DNA of 5,009 bases from Clostridiales bacterium (GCA_012511485.1 JAAZFZ010000307.1:1-5009), one strand, 5' to 3'. Shown: positions 1 to 4,714, numbered from the stretch's first letter. Translations and numbers: made by a program. The notes: a model not told the origin generated them from the letters alone.

Positions 1-114
1 AGCGTTTCTGAGCATATTTTCCAACGGGGAATATGTATGCCTAGCGGCTCGCAGATGACGGCAGAGGACCTTGAAAGGGTTGCAAAGGTGTTTTCGTCAG
101 CTTTCGGCAAATAA
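1..114 (+). CDS. C-terminal end of a DegT/DnrJ/EryC1/StrS-family aminotransferase (partial)
   Basis: Frame 1 is open from the window edge to a TAA at 112-114 and gives 37 residues, beginning SVSEHIFQRGICMPSGSQM and ending SSAFGK. The segment (F)QRGICMPSGS-x-(M)T-x-EDLERV matches the usual C-terminus of PLP-dependent sugar aminotransferases of the DegT/DnrJ/EryC1/StrS family, where a form such as RGLCLPSGS-x-LT-x-ED-x-x-RV is common. Those enzymes transaminate nucleotide-linked keto sugars in surface polysaccharide or glycan synthesis. The PLP lysine and active site lie outside the window, so the substrate cannot be given. The gene is unrelated to ribosome synthesis and is only a neighbour of the S10 operon. 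I see no terminator between its stop and the operon promoter; the first candidate is the hairpin at 191-218. The family call rests on a short tail and is moderately sure. Confidence 0.7.
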   Translation, partial: SVSEHIFQRGICMPSGSQMTAEDLERVAKVFSSAFGK

Positions 115-122
115 TTTTGATG

Positions 123-187
123 GAAAATAATTTATTATAAAAAAACTTAAAAAAAGACTTGCATTGCTCAAAATATTATGCTACTAT
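123..187 (+). promoter_or_regulatory. Main S10 operon promoter with A+T-rich UP element
   Basis: A candidate sigma-A promoter has -35 TTGCAT at 159-164, a 17-bp spacer, and -10 TACTAT at 182-187. The -10 is preceded by TGC (179-181), an extended -10 element. The -35 matches consensus at only three of six positions, but 123-155 just upstream is almost entirely A and T with A tracts, as expected of an UP element at a strongly expressed ribosomal promoter. Transcription would start near 193-195. No better spaced pair was found between 115 and 230. This is inferred from sequence and not mapped. Confidence 0.6.
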
Positions 188-190
188 CTT

Positions 191-218
191 TAGGCACGTG
201 TGTTGCGTGCCTATTTTT
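191..218 (+). terminator. Terminator-like hairpin at the predicted +1 of the S10 operon
   Basis: TAGGCACG (191-198) and CGTGCCTA (206-213) form a perfect 8-bp inverted repeat around a 7-nt loop, followed by five T at 214-218. This has the form of a short intrinsic terminator. It is the only such structure between the upstream aminotransferase stop and the operon, so it may stop read-through from that gene. Because the predicted start lies at about 193-195, RNA from the operon promoter would begin with this same stem. It could therefore also be a 5' stabilising hairpin or an early attenuator, or the DNA dyad could be an operator. The structure is certain; the role is open. Confidence 0.5.
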
Positions 219-313
219 GATATGCGTTGATGTGGGAGGTGGCTGCTCTCGAAGCAGGAAATTTCCACGGAGTATGTCCGATTAAAAAACCGGGCGAAAG
301 AATCACCTGTTGT

Positions 314-345
314 CTGTCAAAATAGCTTCCCTTGCGTTTTGACAG
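314..345 (+). other. Leader hairpin, 9-bp perfect stem
   Basis: CTGTCAAAA (314-322) is the exact reverse complement of TTTTGACAG (337-345), leaving a 14-nt loop. No T tract follows, so it is not a terminator on the + strand. It probably forms one arm of the operon leader. Its 3' arm contains a perfect TTGACA at 339-344. Confidence 0.55.
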
Positions 346-370
346 TTCAGAGTGTGCTGGCTTATAGCTG

Positions 371-394
371 AACCTGGAATATATGTTCCAGGTT
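371..394 (+). other. Leader hairpin, 9-bp perfect stem followed by A7
   Basis: AACCTGGAA (371-379) pairs exactly with TTCCAGGTT (386-394). A further T-G pair (380/385) would close an ATAT loop. Seven A (395-401) follow and lead directly into the next hairpin. The stem overlaps by three bases the alternative GTTCAG/CTGAAC helix (345-350/368-373), so the two cannot both form fully. Confidence 0.55.
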
Positions 395-423
395 AAAAAA
401 ATCGGGCGTTTGAAACGCCCGGC
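395..423 (-). terminator. Minus-strand intrinsic terminator in the S10 leader
   Basis: On the minus strand this reads as a G+C-rich stem CGGGCGTT/AACGCCCG (421-414 with 410-403) and then GA and seven T (401-395), a textbook intrinsic terminator. On the + strand the same stem (403-421) is followed by GCTCAGTGG, not a T tract, so it should not stop the operon. It would stop antisense transcription entering from the rpsJ side. No minus-strand gene is visible to its right, so the alternative is that it is simply an arm of the leader RNA with an A-rich linker. Confidence 0.45.
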
Positions 424-459
424 TCAGTGGTAAGTTTTTAGCATTGCCCGCCAAATTTG

Positions 460-475
460 CGGCATATATATGCCG
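460..475. repeat. 16-bp perfect palindrome upstream of rpsJ
   Basis: CGGCATATATATGCCG is a perfect dyad and would fold as a short RNA hairpin ending 9 nt before the rpsJ ribosome binding site. A competing hairpin, TGCC(C)GC with GCGGCA (445-451 with 459-464, one bulged C), shares its left half, so the two exclude each other. The ATG at 470-472 inside the palindrome is in frame with rpsJ but has no binding site in front of it. Confidence 0.5.
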
Positions 476-484
476 GAGAAAAAG

Positions 485-489
485 AAAGG
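485..489 (+). promoter_or_regulatory. Ribosome binding site deciding the rpsJ start
   Basis: AAAGG at 485-489 lies 10 nt before the ATG at 500. This favours 500 over the in-frame ATG at 470, which has no such site, and over the in-frame GTG at 491, which is only 1 nt away. The site is weaker than the AAGGAGG type used by the following genes. Confidence 0.55.
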
Positions 490-499
490 CGTGACGAGA

Positions 500-811
500 A
501 TGGCAGTTAAGGGATCAATCAGAATCAGACTCAAGGGCTATGACCACAACCTTGTCGACAAGGCGGCAGAAAAAATTGTTGAGGCCGCAAAGCGCACAGG
601 CGCTCAGATTTCCGGCCCCGTACCGCTCCCGACAGAGAAGGAAATTGTTACAGTCCTTCGTGCAGTCCATAAATATAAGGACTCCCGCGAGCAGTTTGAA
701 CAGCGTACACACAAGAGGCTCATCGACATTATTAGACCCTCATCCAAAACAGTTGAGGCTCTCACAGGACTTGAGCTCCCCGCAGGCGTCGAGATAGAGA
801 TTAAGCTCTGA
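500..811 (+). CDS. rpsJ: 30S ribosomal protein S10
   Basis: Encodes a 103-residue S10, the normal length for the family, from MAVKGSIRIRLKGYD to AGVEIEIKL. S10 is a 30S head protein that binds the 3' major domain of 16S rRNA; in many bacteria it also pairs with NusB as NusE in antitermination complexes. Family hallmarks visible are the first strand IRIRLKGYDH (7-16), GPVPLPTEKE (39-48), the long-loop segment HKYKDSREQFE (57-67) and THKRLIDI (70-77). The in-frame ATG at 470 would add MPEKKKGVTR, which S10 proteins lack, so 500 is chosen. It is the first gene of the operon and is separated from rplC by 83 nt. Confidence 0.96.
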   Translation: MAVKGSIRIRLKGYDHNLVDKAAEKIVEAAKRTGAQISGPVPLPTEKEIVTVLRAVHKYKDSREQFEQRTHKRLIDIIRPSSKTVEALTGLELPAGVEIEIKL

Positions 812-854
812 TCTATATACATTATATTATATGGTAAAGTGCGCCGCAGGTCAT

Positions 855-870
855 GTTGACAAAAGTCAAC
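855..870 (+). other. Hairpin in the rpsJ-rplC gap
   Basis: GTTGAC (855-860) and GTCAAC (865-870) form a perfect 6-bp stem around an AAAA tetraloop, 10 nt before the rplC binding site AAGGAGG (881-887). No T tract follows, so it is not a terminator. The gap 812-894 also holds an A+T-rich run (811-831). A role in processing or in tuning rplC translation is possible but not shown. Confidence 0.4.
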
Positions 871-894
871 CAATAACTTGAAGGAGGAAAGGAA

Positions 895-1527
895 ATGAAA
901 AAAGGTCTAATTGGCAAAAAAATCGGGATGACTCAACTTTTTGATGATAAGGGAAATGTCGTTCCAGTAACGGTTGTCCAAGCTGGTCCATGCACAGTTG
1001 CCTTGAAAAAGACAATTGAGAACGACGGCTATGAGGCAATCCAAGTCGGTTTCGGTGACATCAATATCAAAAATGTGACCAAGCCCATGAAGGGGCATTT
1101 TGATAAGGCAGGTATAGCCCCCAGAAGGACATTAAAGGAGTTCAAGCTTGAAGATATCAGCAGCATCAATGTGGGTGATATTCTGAAGGCTGATGTTTTT
1201 GCTACCGGCGAAAGCGTTGATGTGGTAGGTACAAGCAAGGGCAAGGGAACTGCCGGCTCCATAAAGAGATGGAACTTCGCTATACTCAAAGAATCTCATG
1301 GCACAGGCCCCAATTCAAGGCATGCAGGTTCACTCGGCGCATGCAGCGACCCCTCAAGAGTTTATAAGGGGAAGAAGCTTGCAGGGCATATGGGTAACGA
1401 GAGAGTTACAATCCAGAACCTGGACATTGTTAAGGTTGATGCTGAAAACAACCTTATCGCCATAAAGGGTTCCATTCCGGGCCCAAAGGGCGGCACAGTA
1501 ATTATAACCGATAGCGTAAAAGCGTAA
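895..1527 (+). CDS. rplC: 50S ribosomal protein L3
   Basis: A 210-residue L3, about the length of the E. coli protein. L3 binds 23S rRNA early in assembly, and its central extension reaches towards the peptidyl-transferase centre. Visible are the N-terminal GLIGKKIGMTQLF (4-16), VTVVQAGPC (25-33), the extension GTSKGKGTAGSIKRWNF (112-128), HAGSLGACSDPSRVYKGKK (143-161) and the C-terminal barrel motif MGNERVTIQNL (166-176) with IPGPKGG (194-200). By my alignment the positions matching E. coli Asn149-Gln150, the latter methylated by PrmB, are Cys150-Ser151, so that modification would be absent. The start follows a strong AAGGAGG with a 7-nt spacer. Confidence 0.97.
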   Translation: MKKGLIGKKIGMTQLFDDKGNVVPVTVVQAGPCTVALKKTIENDGYEAIQVGFGDINIKNVTKPMKGHFDKAGIAPRRTLKEFKLEDISSINVGDILKADVFATGESVDVVGTSKGKGTAGSIKRWNFAILKESHGTGPNSRHAGSLGACSDPSRVYKGKKLAGHMGNERVTIQNLDIVKVDAENNLIAIKGSIPGPKGGTVIITDSVKA

Positions 1528-1544
1528 GAAAGGAGTAGAAAGGT

Positions 1545-2168
1545 ATGCCAAACTTAACAGTATTTAACACGGCAGGCGAGAAGGTTTCCGAAATAGAGCT
1601 TTCTGAGAATATCTTCGGCATTGAGCCGAACACTTCGGCAATGCACCTGTGTGTGGTAAATTACCTAGCTAACCAGCGCCAGGGTACTCAATCTACCCTT
1701 ACACGCAGCGAAGTCAGAGGAGGCGGCAGAAAGCCATGGCGTCAGAAGGGCTCCGGTCGTGCAAGACAAGGCTCGACAAGGTCACCTCAGTGGACCCACG
1801 GCGGCGTAGCACACGGCCCCAAGCCCCGCGAATACGGATTCACACTCAACAAAAAGGTCAAGAGGCTTGCAATGAAATCCGCTCTTTCGGCAAAGGTGGC
1901 AGACAAAGAGCTTATAGTGCTTGACAATTTTGCTCTTGAGGGAATCAAGACAAAGGAAGTAGTCAAGGTTCTAAACGCTCTTGAAACCGGCAGGAAGACT
2001 CTTATCGTTCTCCCCGAGAAGGATGAGATTGTTTACAGAAGCGCACGCAATATTGCAGGCGTCAAGACAACTCTTGTAAATACACTTAATGTTTACGACA
2101 TCCTTAATTGTGACTCTTTGCTGGTTCTCAAGGATGCAGTGAGCAAAATCGAGGAGGTATATGCATGA
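1545..2168 (+). CDS. rplD: 50S ribosomal protein L4 (candidate operon autoregulator)
   Basis: A 207-residue L4, of normal length. L4 binds domain I of 23S rRNA, and its long loop helps form the constriction of the nascent-peptide tunnel. That loop is clear: TRSEVRGGGRKPWRQKGSGR (53-72), RQGSTRSPQWTHGGVAHGP (74-92), PREYGFTLNKKVK (94-106). The C-terminal half carries the Rossmann-like part, with VLDNF (125-129) and TLIVLPE (153-159). Macrolide-resistance changes in other species map to the KPWRQKG segment, which is unaltered here. In E. coli L4 represses its own operon through the S10 leader; whether it does so here is inference. The start follows AAGGAG (1530-1535) with a 9-nt spacer. The stop overlaps the rplW start as ATGA. 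Confidence 0.97.
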   Translation: MPNLTVFNTAGEKVSEIELSENIFGIEPNTSAMHLCVVNYLANQRQGTQSTLTRSEVRGGGRKPWRQKGSGRARQGSTRSPQWTHGGVAHGPKPREYGFTLNKKVKRLAMKSALSAKVADKELIVLDNFALEGIKTKEVVKVLNALETGRKTLIVLPEKDEIVYRSARNIAGVKTTLVNTLNVYDILNCDSLLVLKDAVSKIEEVYA

Positions 2169-2458
2169 AAGCAGCACAGGATATAATCCTCCGCCCGATT
2201 ATCACCGAGGAAAGTATGTCAGGCACATCCTTTAAAAAGTACACCTTTGAGGTTGCCAAGGATGCCAACAAGATTGAGATTGCAAACGCAGTCGAAAAGC
2301 TTTTCAAGGTTAAGGTTGCAAAGGTAAATACACTTAATTGCAAGGGCAAGCTTCGTAGATACGGCCGCTATGAGGGCTACACCTCAGCGTGGAAAAAGGC
2401 TGTTGTCACCTTGACAGAGGATTCAAAGACAATTGAGTTCTTTGACGGGATTCTGTAA
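2165..2458 (+). CDS. rplW: 50S ribosomal protein L23
   Basis: A 97-residue L23, of normal bacterial size. L23 sits beside the tunnel exit on domain III of 23S rRNA and is the docking site for trigger factor and signal recognition particle. Family features are the N-terminal ILRPIITEES (8-17), KKYTFEVAKDANKIEI (24-39), AVEKLFKVKVAKVNT (42-56) and the basic loop GKLRRYGRYEGYTSAWKKA (61-79). The family's common TEKS is TEES here. The ATG overlaps the rplD stop by four bases (ATGA, 2165-2168). Its binding site AGGAGGT (2152-2158) lies inside the last codons of rplD, which implies translational coupling. Confidence 0.96.
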   Translation: MKAAQDIILRPIITEESMSGTSFKKYTFEVAKDANKIEIANAVEKLFKVKVAKVNTLNCKGKLRRYGRYEGYTSAWKKAVVTLTEDSKTIEFFDGIL

Positions 2459-2488
2459 TACAACAAGAAAACTATGGCGGTAAGGTAT

Positions 2489-2529
2489 GGAGAGTGACAT
2501 GCTCCGCAAAGCTGCTGTAAGGAGAGTGA
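2489..2529 (+). repeat. Duplicated GGAGAGTGA box before rplB
   Basis: GGAGAGTGA occurs at 2489-2497 and again at 2521-2529, a 32-nt shift. The second copy contains the rplB binding site (AAGGAG at 2519-2524, 9-nt spacer to the ATG at 2534). CTCC at 2502-2505 lies between them and could pair with GGAG of either copy, though only over four bases. Confidence 0.4.
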
Positions 2530-2543
2530 AAAAATGTCAATAA
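2499..2543 (+). CDS. Possible 14-codon micro-ORF overlapping the rplB start
   Basis: The 75-nt rplW-rplB gap (2459-2533) is longer than most in this operon. It holds an ATG at 2499 preceded by GGAGAG (2489-2494, 5-nt spacer to the ATG), encoding MLRKAAVRRVKKCQ and ending TAA at 2541-2543, only 7 nt past the rplB ATG and in a different frame. A second micro-ORF, MAVRYGE (2474-2497), ends 1 nt before it but has no clear binding site. The first could couple rplB translation to upstream ribosomes. Ribosomal-operon gaps are often unconserved, and a chance ORF of this size is common, so this is a weak call. Confidence 0.2.
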   Translation: MLRKAAVRRVKKCQ

Positions 2544-3367
2544 AAAACTATAACCCGACTACAAACGCAAGGCGTAATATGTCGGTTACGGATTATTCAA
2601 TTCTGACCAAGAAGGCACCCGAAAAGAGCCTCCTCGAGAAGCTCAGCTACAAAGCAGGGCGCAACAACTACGGCAGGATTACAGTTCGCCATCGTGGTGG
2701 TGCAAACGCAAAAAAATATCGTATCATTGATTTTAAACGCGATAAATTCGGTGTCAGCGCAACAGTATCATCAATCGAGTATGACCCCAACCGTTCGGCA
2801 CACATCGCACTTCTCAAATATGAAGACGGCGAGAAGAGATATATCATAGCACCCGAGGGAATTGGCGTGGGCGACACAATAGTTGCCGGACCCAATCCCG
2901 ATATTAAACCCGGCAATGCTCTGCCTCTTTCAAATATACCTACGGGCACTTTTATTCACAATGTTGAGCTTTACCCGGGCAGAGGTGGTCAGTTGGCAAG
3001 GTCTGCAGGCAACTCCGCTCAGCTTATGGCAAAAGAGGGTGCATATGCGCTCCTTCGTCTGCCCTCAGGCGAGCTTCGCAATGTTCGGGCAAGCTGCATG
3101 GCTACAATAGGTCAGGTTGGTAATGTTGAACATGAGAATGTTAAAATCGGCAAGGCGGGACGCAAGCGTCACATGGGTTGGAGGCCGACAGTCAGAGGCT
3201 CCGCTATGAACCCCAACGACCATCCGCACGGCGGCGGCGAGGGCAGGAGCCCAATTGGTCGCCCGAGTCCTGTTACCCCATGGGGTAAACCGACTCTCGG
3301 TTACAAGACTCGTGCAAAGAAGAAAGCATCCAACCAGCTAATAGTCAAACGCCGCAACGGTAAATAA
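2534..3367 (+). CDS. rplB: 50S ribosomal protein L2
   Basis: A 277-residue L2, the usual bacterial length. L2 is a primary 23S rRNA-binding protein at the subunit interface and is needed for subunit joining and peptidyl-transferase activity. Visible are the N-terminal NYNPTTNARRNMS (5-17), the OB-fold region with GRITVRHRGG (47-56) and YRIIDFKRD (62-70), the SH3-like region with NVELYPGRGGQLARSAG (143-159), and the C-terminal GSAMNPNDHPHGGGEGR (222-238), whose His230 corresponds to the functionally important His229 of E. coli. The basic tail GYKTRAKKK (256-264) is present. Nothing looks truncated or shifted. The start matches the family N-terminus and follows AAGGAG. Confidence 0.98.
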   Translation: MSIKNYNPTTNARRNMSVTDYSILTKKAPEKSLLEKLSYKAGRNNYGRITVRHRGGANAKKYRIIDFKRDKFGVSATVSSIEYDPNRSAHIALLKYEDGEKRYIIAPEGIGVGDTIVAGPNPDIKPGNALPLSNIPTGTFIHNVELYPGRGGQLARSAGNSAQLMAKEGAYALLRLPSGELRNVRASCMATIGQVGNVEHENVKIGKAGRKRHMGWRPTVRGSAMNPNDHPHGGGEGRSPIGRPSPVTPWGKPTLGYKTRAKKKASNQLIVKRRNGK

Positions 3368-3384
3368 GAAAGGAGCGAAGAATA

Positions 3385-3666
3385 ATGGGCAGAAGCATTA
3401 AAAAAGGACCTTTTGTACAACTGTCACTGTTCAAGAAGGTTGTTGCCATGAATGAGAGCGGCAACAAGCAGGTCCTTAAAACATGGAGCCGCAGCTCCAC
3501 AATTTTCCCCGAGTTCGTTGGCCATACCTTCGCTGTTCATGACGGGCGCAAGCATGTCCCTGTTTATGTAACAGAGGATATGGTTGGTCATAAGCTTGGC
3601 GAATTTGCACCGACCCGTATTTTCAGAGGTCATGCAGGTTCAAAGACTACAAATACAGGAAAGTAA
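3385..3666 (+). CDS. rpsS: 30S ribosomal protein S19
   Basis: A 93-residue S19, the standard length. S19 sits in the 30S head with S13, near the A site, and contacts the 50S subunit through an intersubunit bridge. Family motifs are RSIKKGPFV (3-11), LKTWSRSSTIFPEFVGHT (31-48), VHDGRKHVPVYVTEDMVGHK (51-70) and LGEFAPTRIFRGHAG (71-85). The start follows AAAGGAG (3369-3375) with a 9-nt spacer, 17 nt after the rplB stop. Confidence 0.97.
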   Translation: MGRSIKKGPFVQLSLFKKVVAMNESGNKQVLKTWSRSSTIFPEFVGHTFAVHDGRKHVPVYVTEDMVGHKLGEFAPTRIFRGHAGSKTTNTGK

Positions 3667-3690
3667 TCGGTCGAAAGGAGTGTATAGACA

Positions 3691-4026
3691 ATGCAAGCAA
3701 CGGCAAAGGCTACCTATGTGAGAATTTCTCCGCGTAAGGTTCAGATAGTGCTTGATCTTATTCGCAATCAGCCAGCCGACAAGGCAATGGCAATTCTGAA
3801 ATACACGCCCAAGGCCGCGTGTGAACCCTTGATTAAGGTTTTGAAGTCAGCAATGGCAAATGCCGAAACGAATCACAACATGGATGTCTCCAGACTGTAT
3901 GTTGCCGAGTGCAGCGTATGCCAGGGCCCGACCCTCAAGCGTATGAGACCCAGAGCACAGGGGAGAGCTTTCAGAATCAACAAGAAAACATCTCACATTA
4001 CCCTTGTACTCAAGCAAGCAGAATAA
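3691..4026 (+). CDS. rplV: 50S ribosomal protein L22
   Basis: A 111-residue L22, of normal length. L22 contacts all domains of 23S rRNA, and its long beta hairpin lines the exit tunnel opposite L4. Visible are YVRISPRKVQIVLDLIR (9-25), the helical region LKSAMANAETNHNMD (51-65) and the hairpin GPTLKRMRPRAQGRAFR (79-95) followed by KKTSHITLVL (98-107). The hairpin has no deletion of the kind tied to macrolide resistance. Cysteines at 44, 74 and 77 include a CSVC pair just before the hairpin, at a surface where many relatives carry no cysteine. The start follows GAAAGGAG (3673-3680) with a 10-nt spacer. Confidence 0.97.
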   Translation: MQATAKATYVRISPRKVQIVLDLIRNQPADKAMAILKYTPKAACEPLIKVLKSAMANAETNHNMDVSRLYVAECSVCQGPTLKRMRPRAQGRAFRINKKTSHITLVLKQAE

Positions 4027-4030
4027 GCGA

Positions 4031-4039
4031 GGAGGAGGT
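4031..4039 (+). promoter_or_regulatory. Ribosome binding site deciding the rpsC start
   Basis: GGAGGAGGT at 4031-4039 lies 6 nt before the ATG at 4046 and within the 19-nt rplV-rpsC gap. It rules out the in-frame ATG at 4004, which lies inside rplV, lacks such a site, and would add 14 residues absent from S3 proteins. Confidence 0.85.
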
Positions 4040-4045
4040 ATAGAA

Positions 4046-4714
4046 ATGGGACAGAAAATTAATCCGACCGGCCTTAGAGTAGGCGTTATAAAAGATTGGG
4101 AATCGCGTTGGTACACAAATTCCAAAAACTTTGGAGAAACCTTGGTTGAGGACTATAAGCTTCGCGAATACCTTCTCAAGCTGCTTGCTCCCGCCGGCGT
4201 ACCAAAGATTGAAATCGAGCGTGATGCAAAGCGCGTTCACATCAATATTCACTGTGCCAAGCCCGGCATGGTTATCGGCCGCGGTGGTGCAGAAATCGAA
4301 AAGCTCAAGAAAATCTGCGAGCAGAAGCTGGGTGGCAAGACAGTTTCGCTCAACATCGTGGAGATAAAGCAGCCAGACCTAAATGCACAGCTTGTTGCCG
4401 AAAACATCGCAGCACAGCTTGAAAGGCGTATTTCCTTCCGCCGTGCACTAAAGCAGGCTATCGGACGCACAATGAAGCTCGGAGCAAAGGGTATTAAAAC
4501 TCAGGTTTCGGGCAGACTCGGCGGAGCCGAAATCGCCCGCACAGAGCACTACCATGAAGGAACTATCCCACTGCAGACAATCAGAGCTGACATTGACTAC
4601 GGCTTTGCAGAGGCAAAGACGACCTATGGCCGTATCGGCGTCAAGGTCTGGATTTACAGGGGCGAGGTTCTTCATGATACCCGCAAGCCCCGCAGGGAAG
4701 GAGGCAATCGCTAA
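4046..4714 (+). CDS. rpsC: 30S ribosomal protein S3
   Basis: A 222-residue S3, of normal length, starting MGQKINPTGLRVGVIKDW. S3 lies on the solvent side of the 30S head at the mRNA entry, with S4 and S5. The type II KH domain shows its nucleic-acid-binding GxxG loop as GMVIGRGGAEI (74-84). The C-terminal domain carries FRRALKQAIGRTMKLGAKGI (131-150), where Arg132, Arg133 and Lys136 match the E. coli residues tied to mRNA unwinding at entry, then VSGRLGGAEIAR (154-165) and TTYGRIGVKVWIYRGE (192-207). The stop shares one base with the rplP start (TAATG, 4712-4716). Confidence 0.97.
   Translation: MGQKINPTGLRVGVIKDWESRWYTNSKNFGETLVEDYKLREYLLKLLAPAGVPKIEIERDAKRVHINIHCAKPGMVIGRGGAEIEKLKKICEQKLGGKTVSLNIVEIKQPDLNAQLVAENIAAQLERRISFRRALKQAIGRTMKLGAKGIKTQVSGRLGGAEIARTEHYHEGTIPLQTIRADIDYGFAEAKTTYGRIGVKVWIYRGEVLHDTRKPRREGGNR

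Larger units (their letters stand above)
282..408 (+). repeat. Two near-identical leader boxes, TTAAAAAA-(CC/ATC)-GGGCG
   Basis: The box TTAAAAAACCGGGCG at 282-296 recurs as TTAAAAAAATCGGGCG at 393-408. The second copy makes the 5' arm of the hairpin 403-421. The first copy carries the same CGGGCG and can pair with the same 3' arm (CCGGGCG 290-296 with CGCCCGG 416-422, seven perfect pairs) or with GCCCG at 446-450. The repetition is seen directly; that it is functional rather than chance is inference. Confidence 0.45.
193..499 (+). promoter_or_regulatory. Structured 5' leader of the S10 operon
   Basis: About 300 nt separate the predicted start from the rpsJ ATG, and I find no convincing gene in them. 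Visible pairings, in order, are: GTGGGA (232-237) with TTCCAC (263-268, one G-T pair), enclosing CTGCT/AGCAG (243-247/253-257); CGGA/TCCG (268-271/277-280); CTGTCAAAA/TTTTGACAG (314-322/337-345); GTTCAG/CTGAAC (345-350/368-373), which overlaps its neighbours; AACCTGGAA/TTCCAGGTT (371-379/386-394); CGGGCGTT/AACGCCCG (403-410/414-421); and a palindrome at 460-475. AGGTG (237-241) can also pair with CACCT (304-308), and CGGGC (291-295) with GCCCG (446-450). Such a leader is the expected site of autogenous control; in E. coli and relatives L4, encoded here by the third gene, binds the S10 leader. Whether L4, another protein or nothing binds here cannot be read from the sequence. Confidence 0.65.

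Noticed and set aside
195..200. CACGTG palindrome as a transcription-factor site
   Set aside because: It is simply part of the larger hairpin 191-213, and no known bacterial regulator is implied by six bases.
230..325. 31-codon ORF in the leader, beginning MWEVAALEAGNF
   Set aside because: There is no binding site upstream, it overlaps several stem-loops of the leader, and the peptide is not recognisable.
470..499. N-terminal extension of rpsJ (MPEKKKGVTR) from the ATG at 470
   Set aside because: There is no ribosome binding site before 470. The extension is not found in S10 proteins, and the ATG lies inside a palindrome. The ATG at 500 has AAAGG at good distance and gives the family N-terminus.
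825..830. TATTAT in the rpsJ-rplC gap as a -10 element
   Set aside because: The run is A+T-rich throughout and no -35 is present at 16-19 bp upstream beyond a three-of-six match.
604..873. Minus-strand ORFs opposite rpsJ and the other ribosomal genes
   Set aside because: They lie opposite strongly conserved genes, have no binding sites or recognisable domains, and are typical shadow frames.
2411..2439. Internal promoter in rplW based on a perfect TTGACA at 2411-2416
   Set aside because: The hexamer at the right spacing (TGAGTT) does not resemble a -10. The TTGACA matches at 856-861 and 1921-1926 likewise lack a -10.
4004..4045. rpsC start at the upstream ATG 4004
   Set aside because: It lies inside rplV, adds 14 residues foreign to S3, and the GGAGGAGGT site clearly serves the ATG at 4046.
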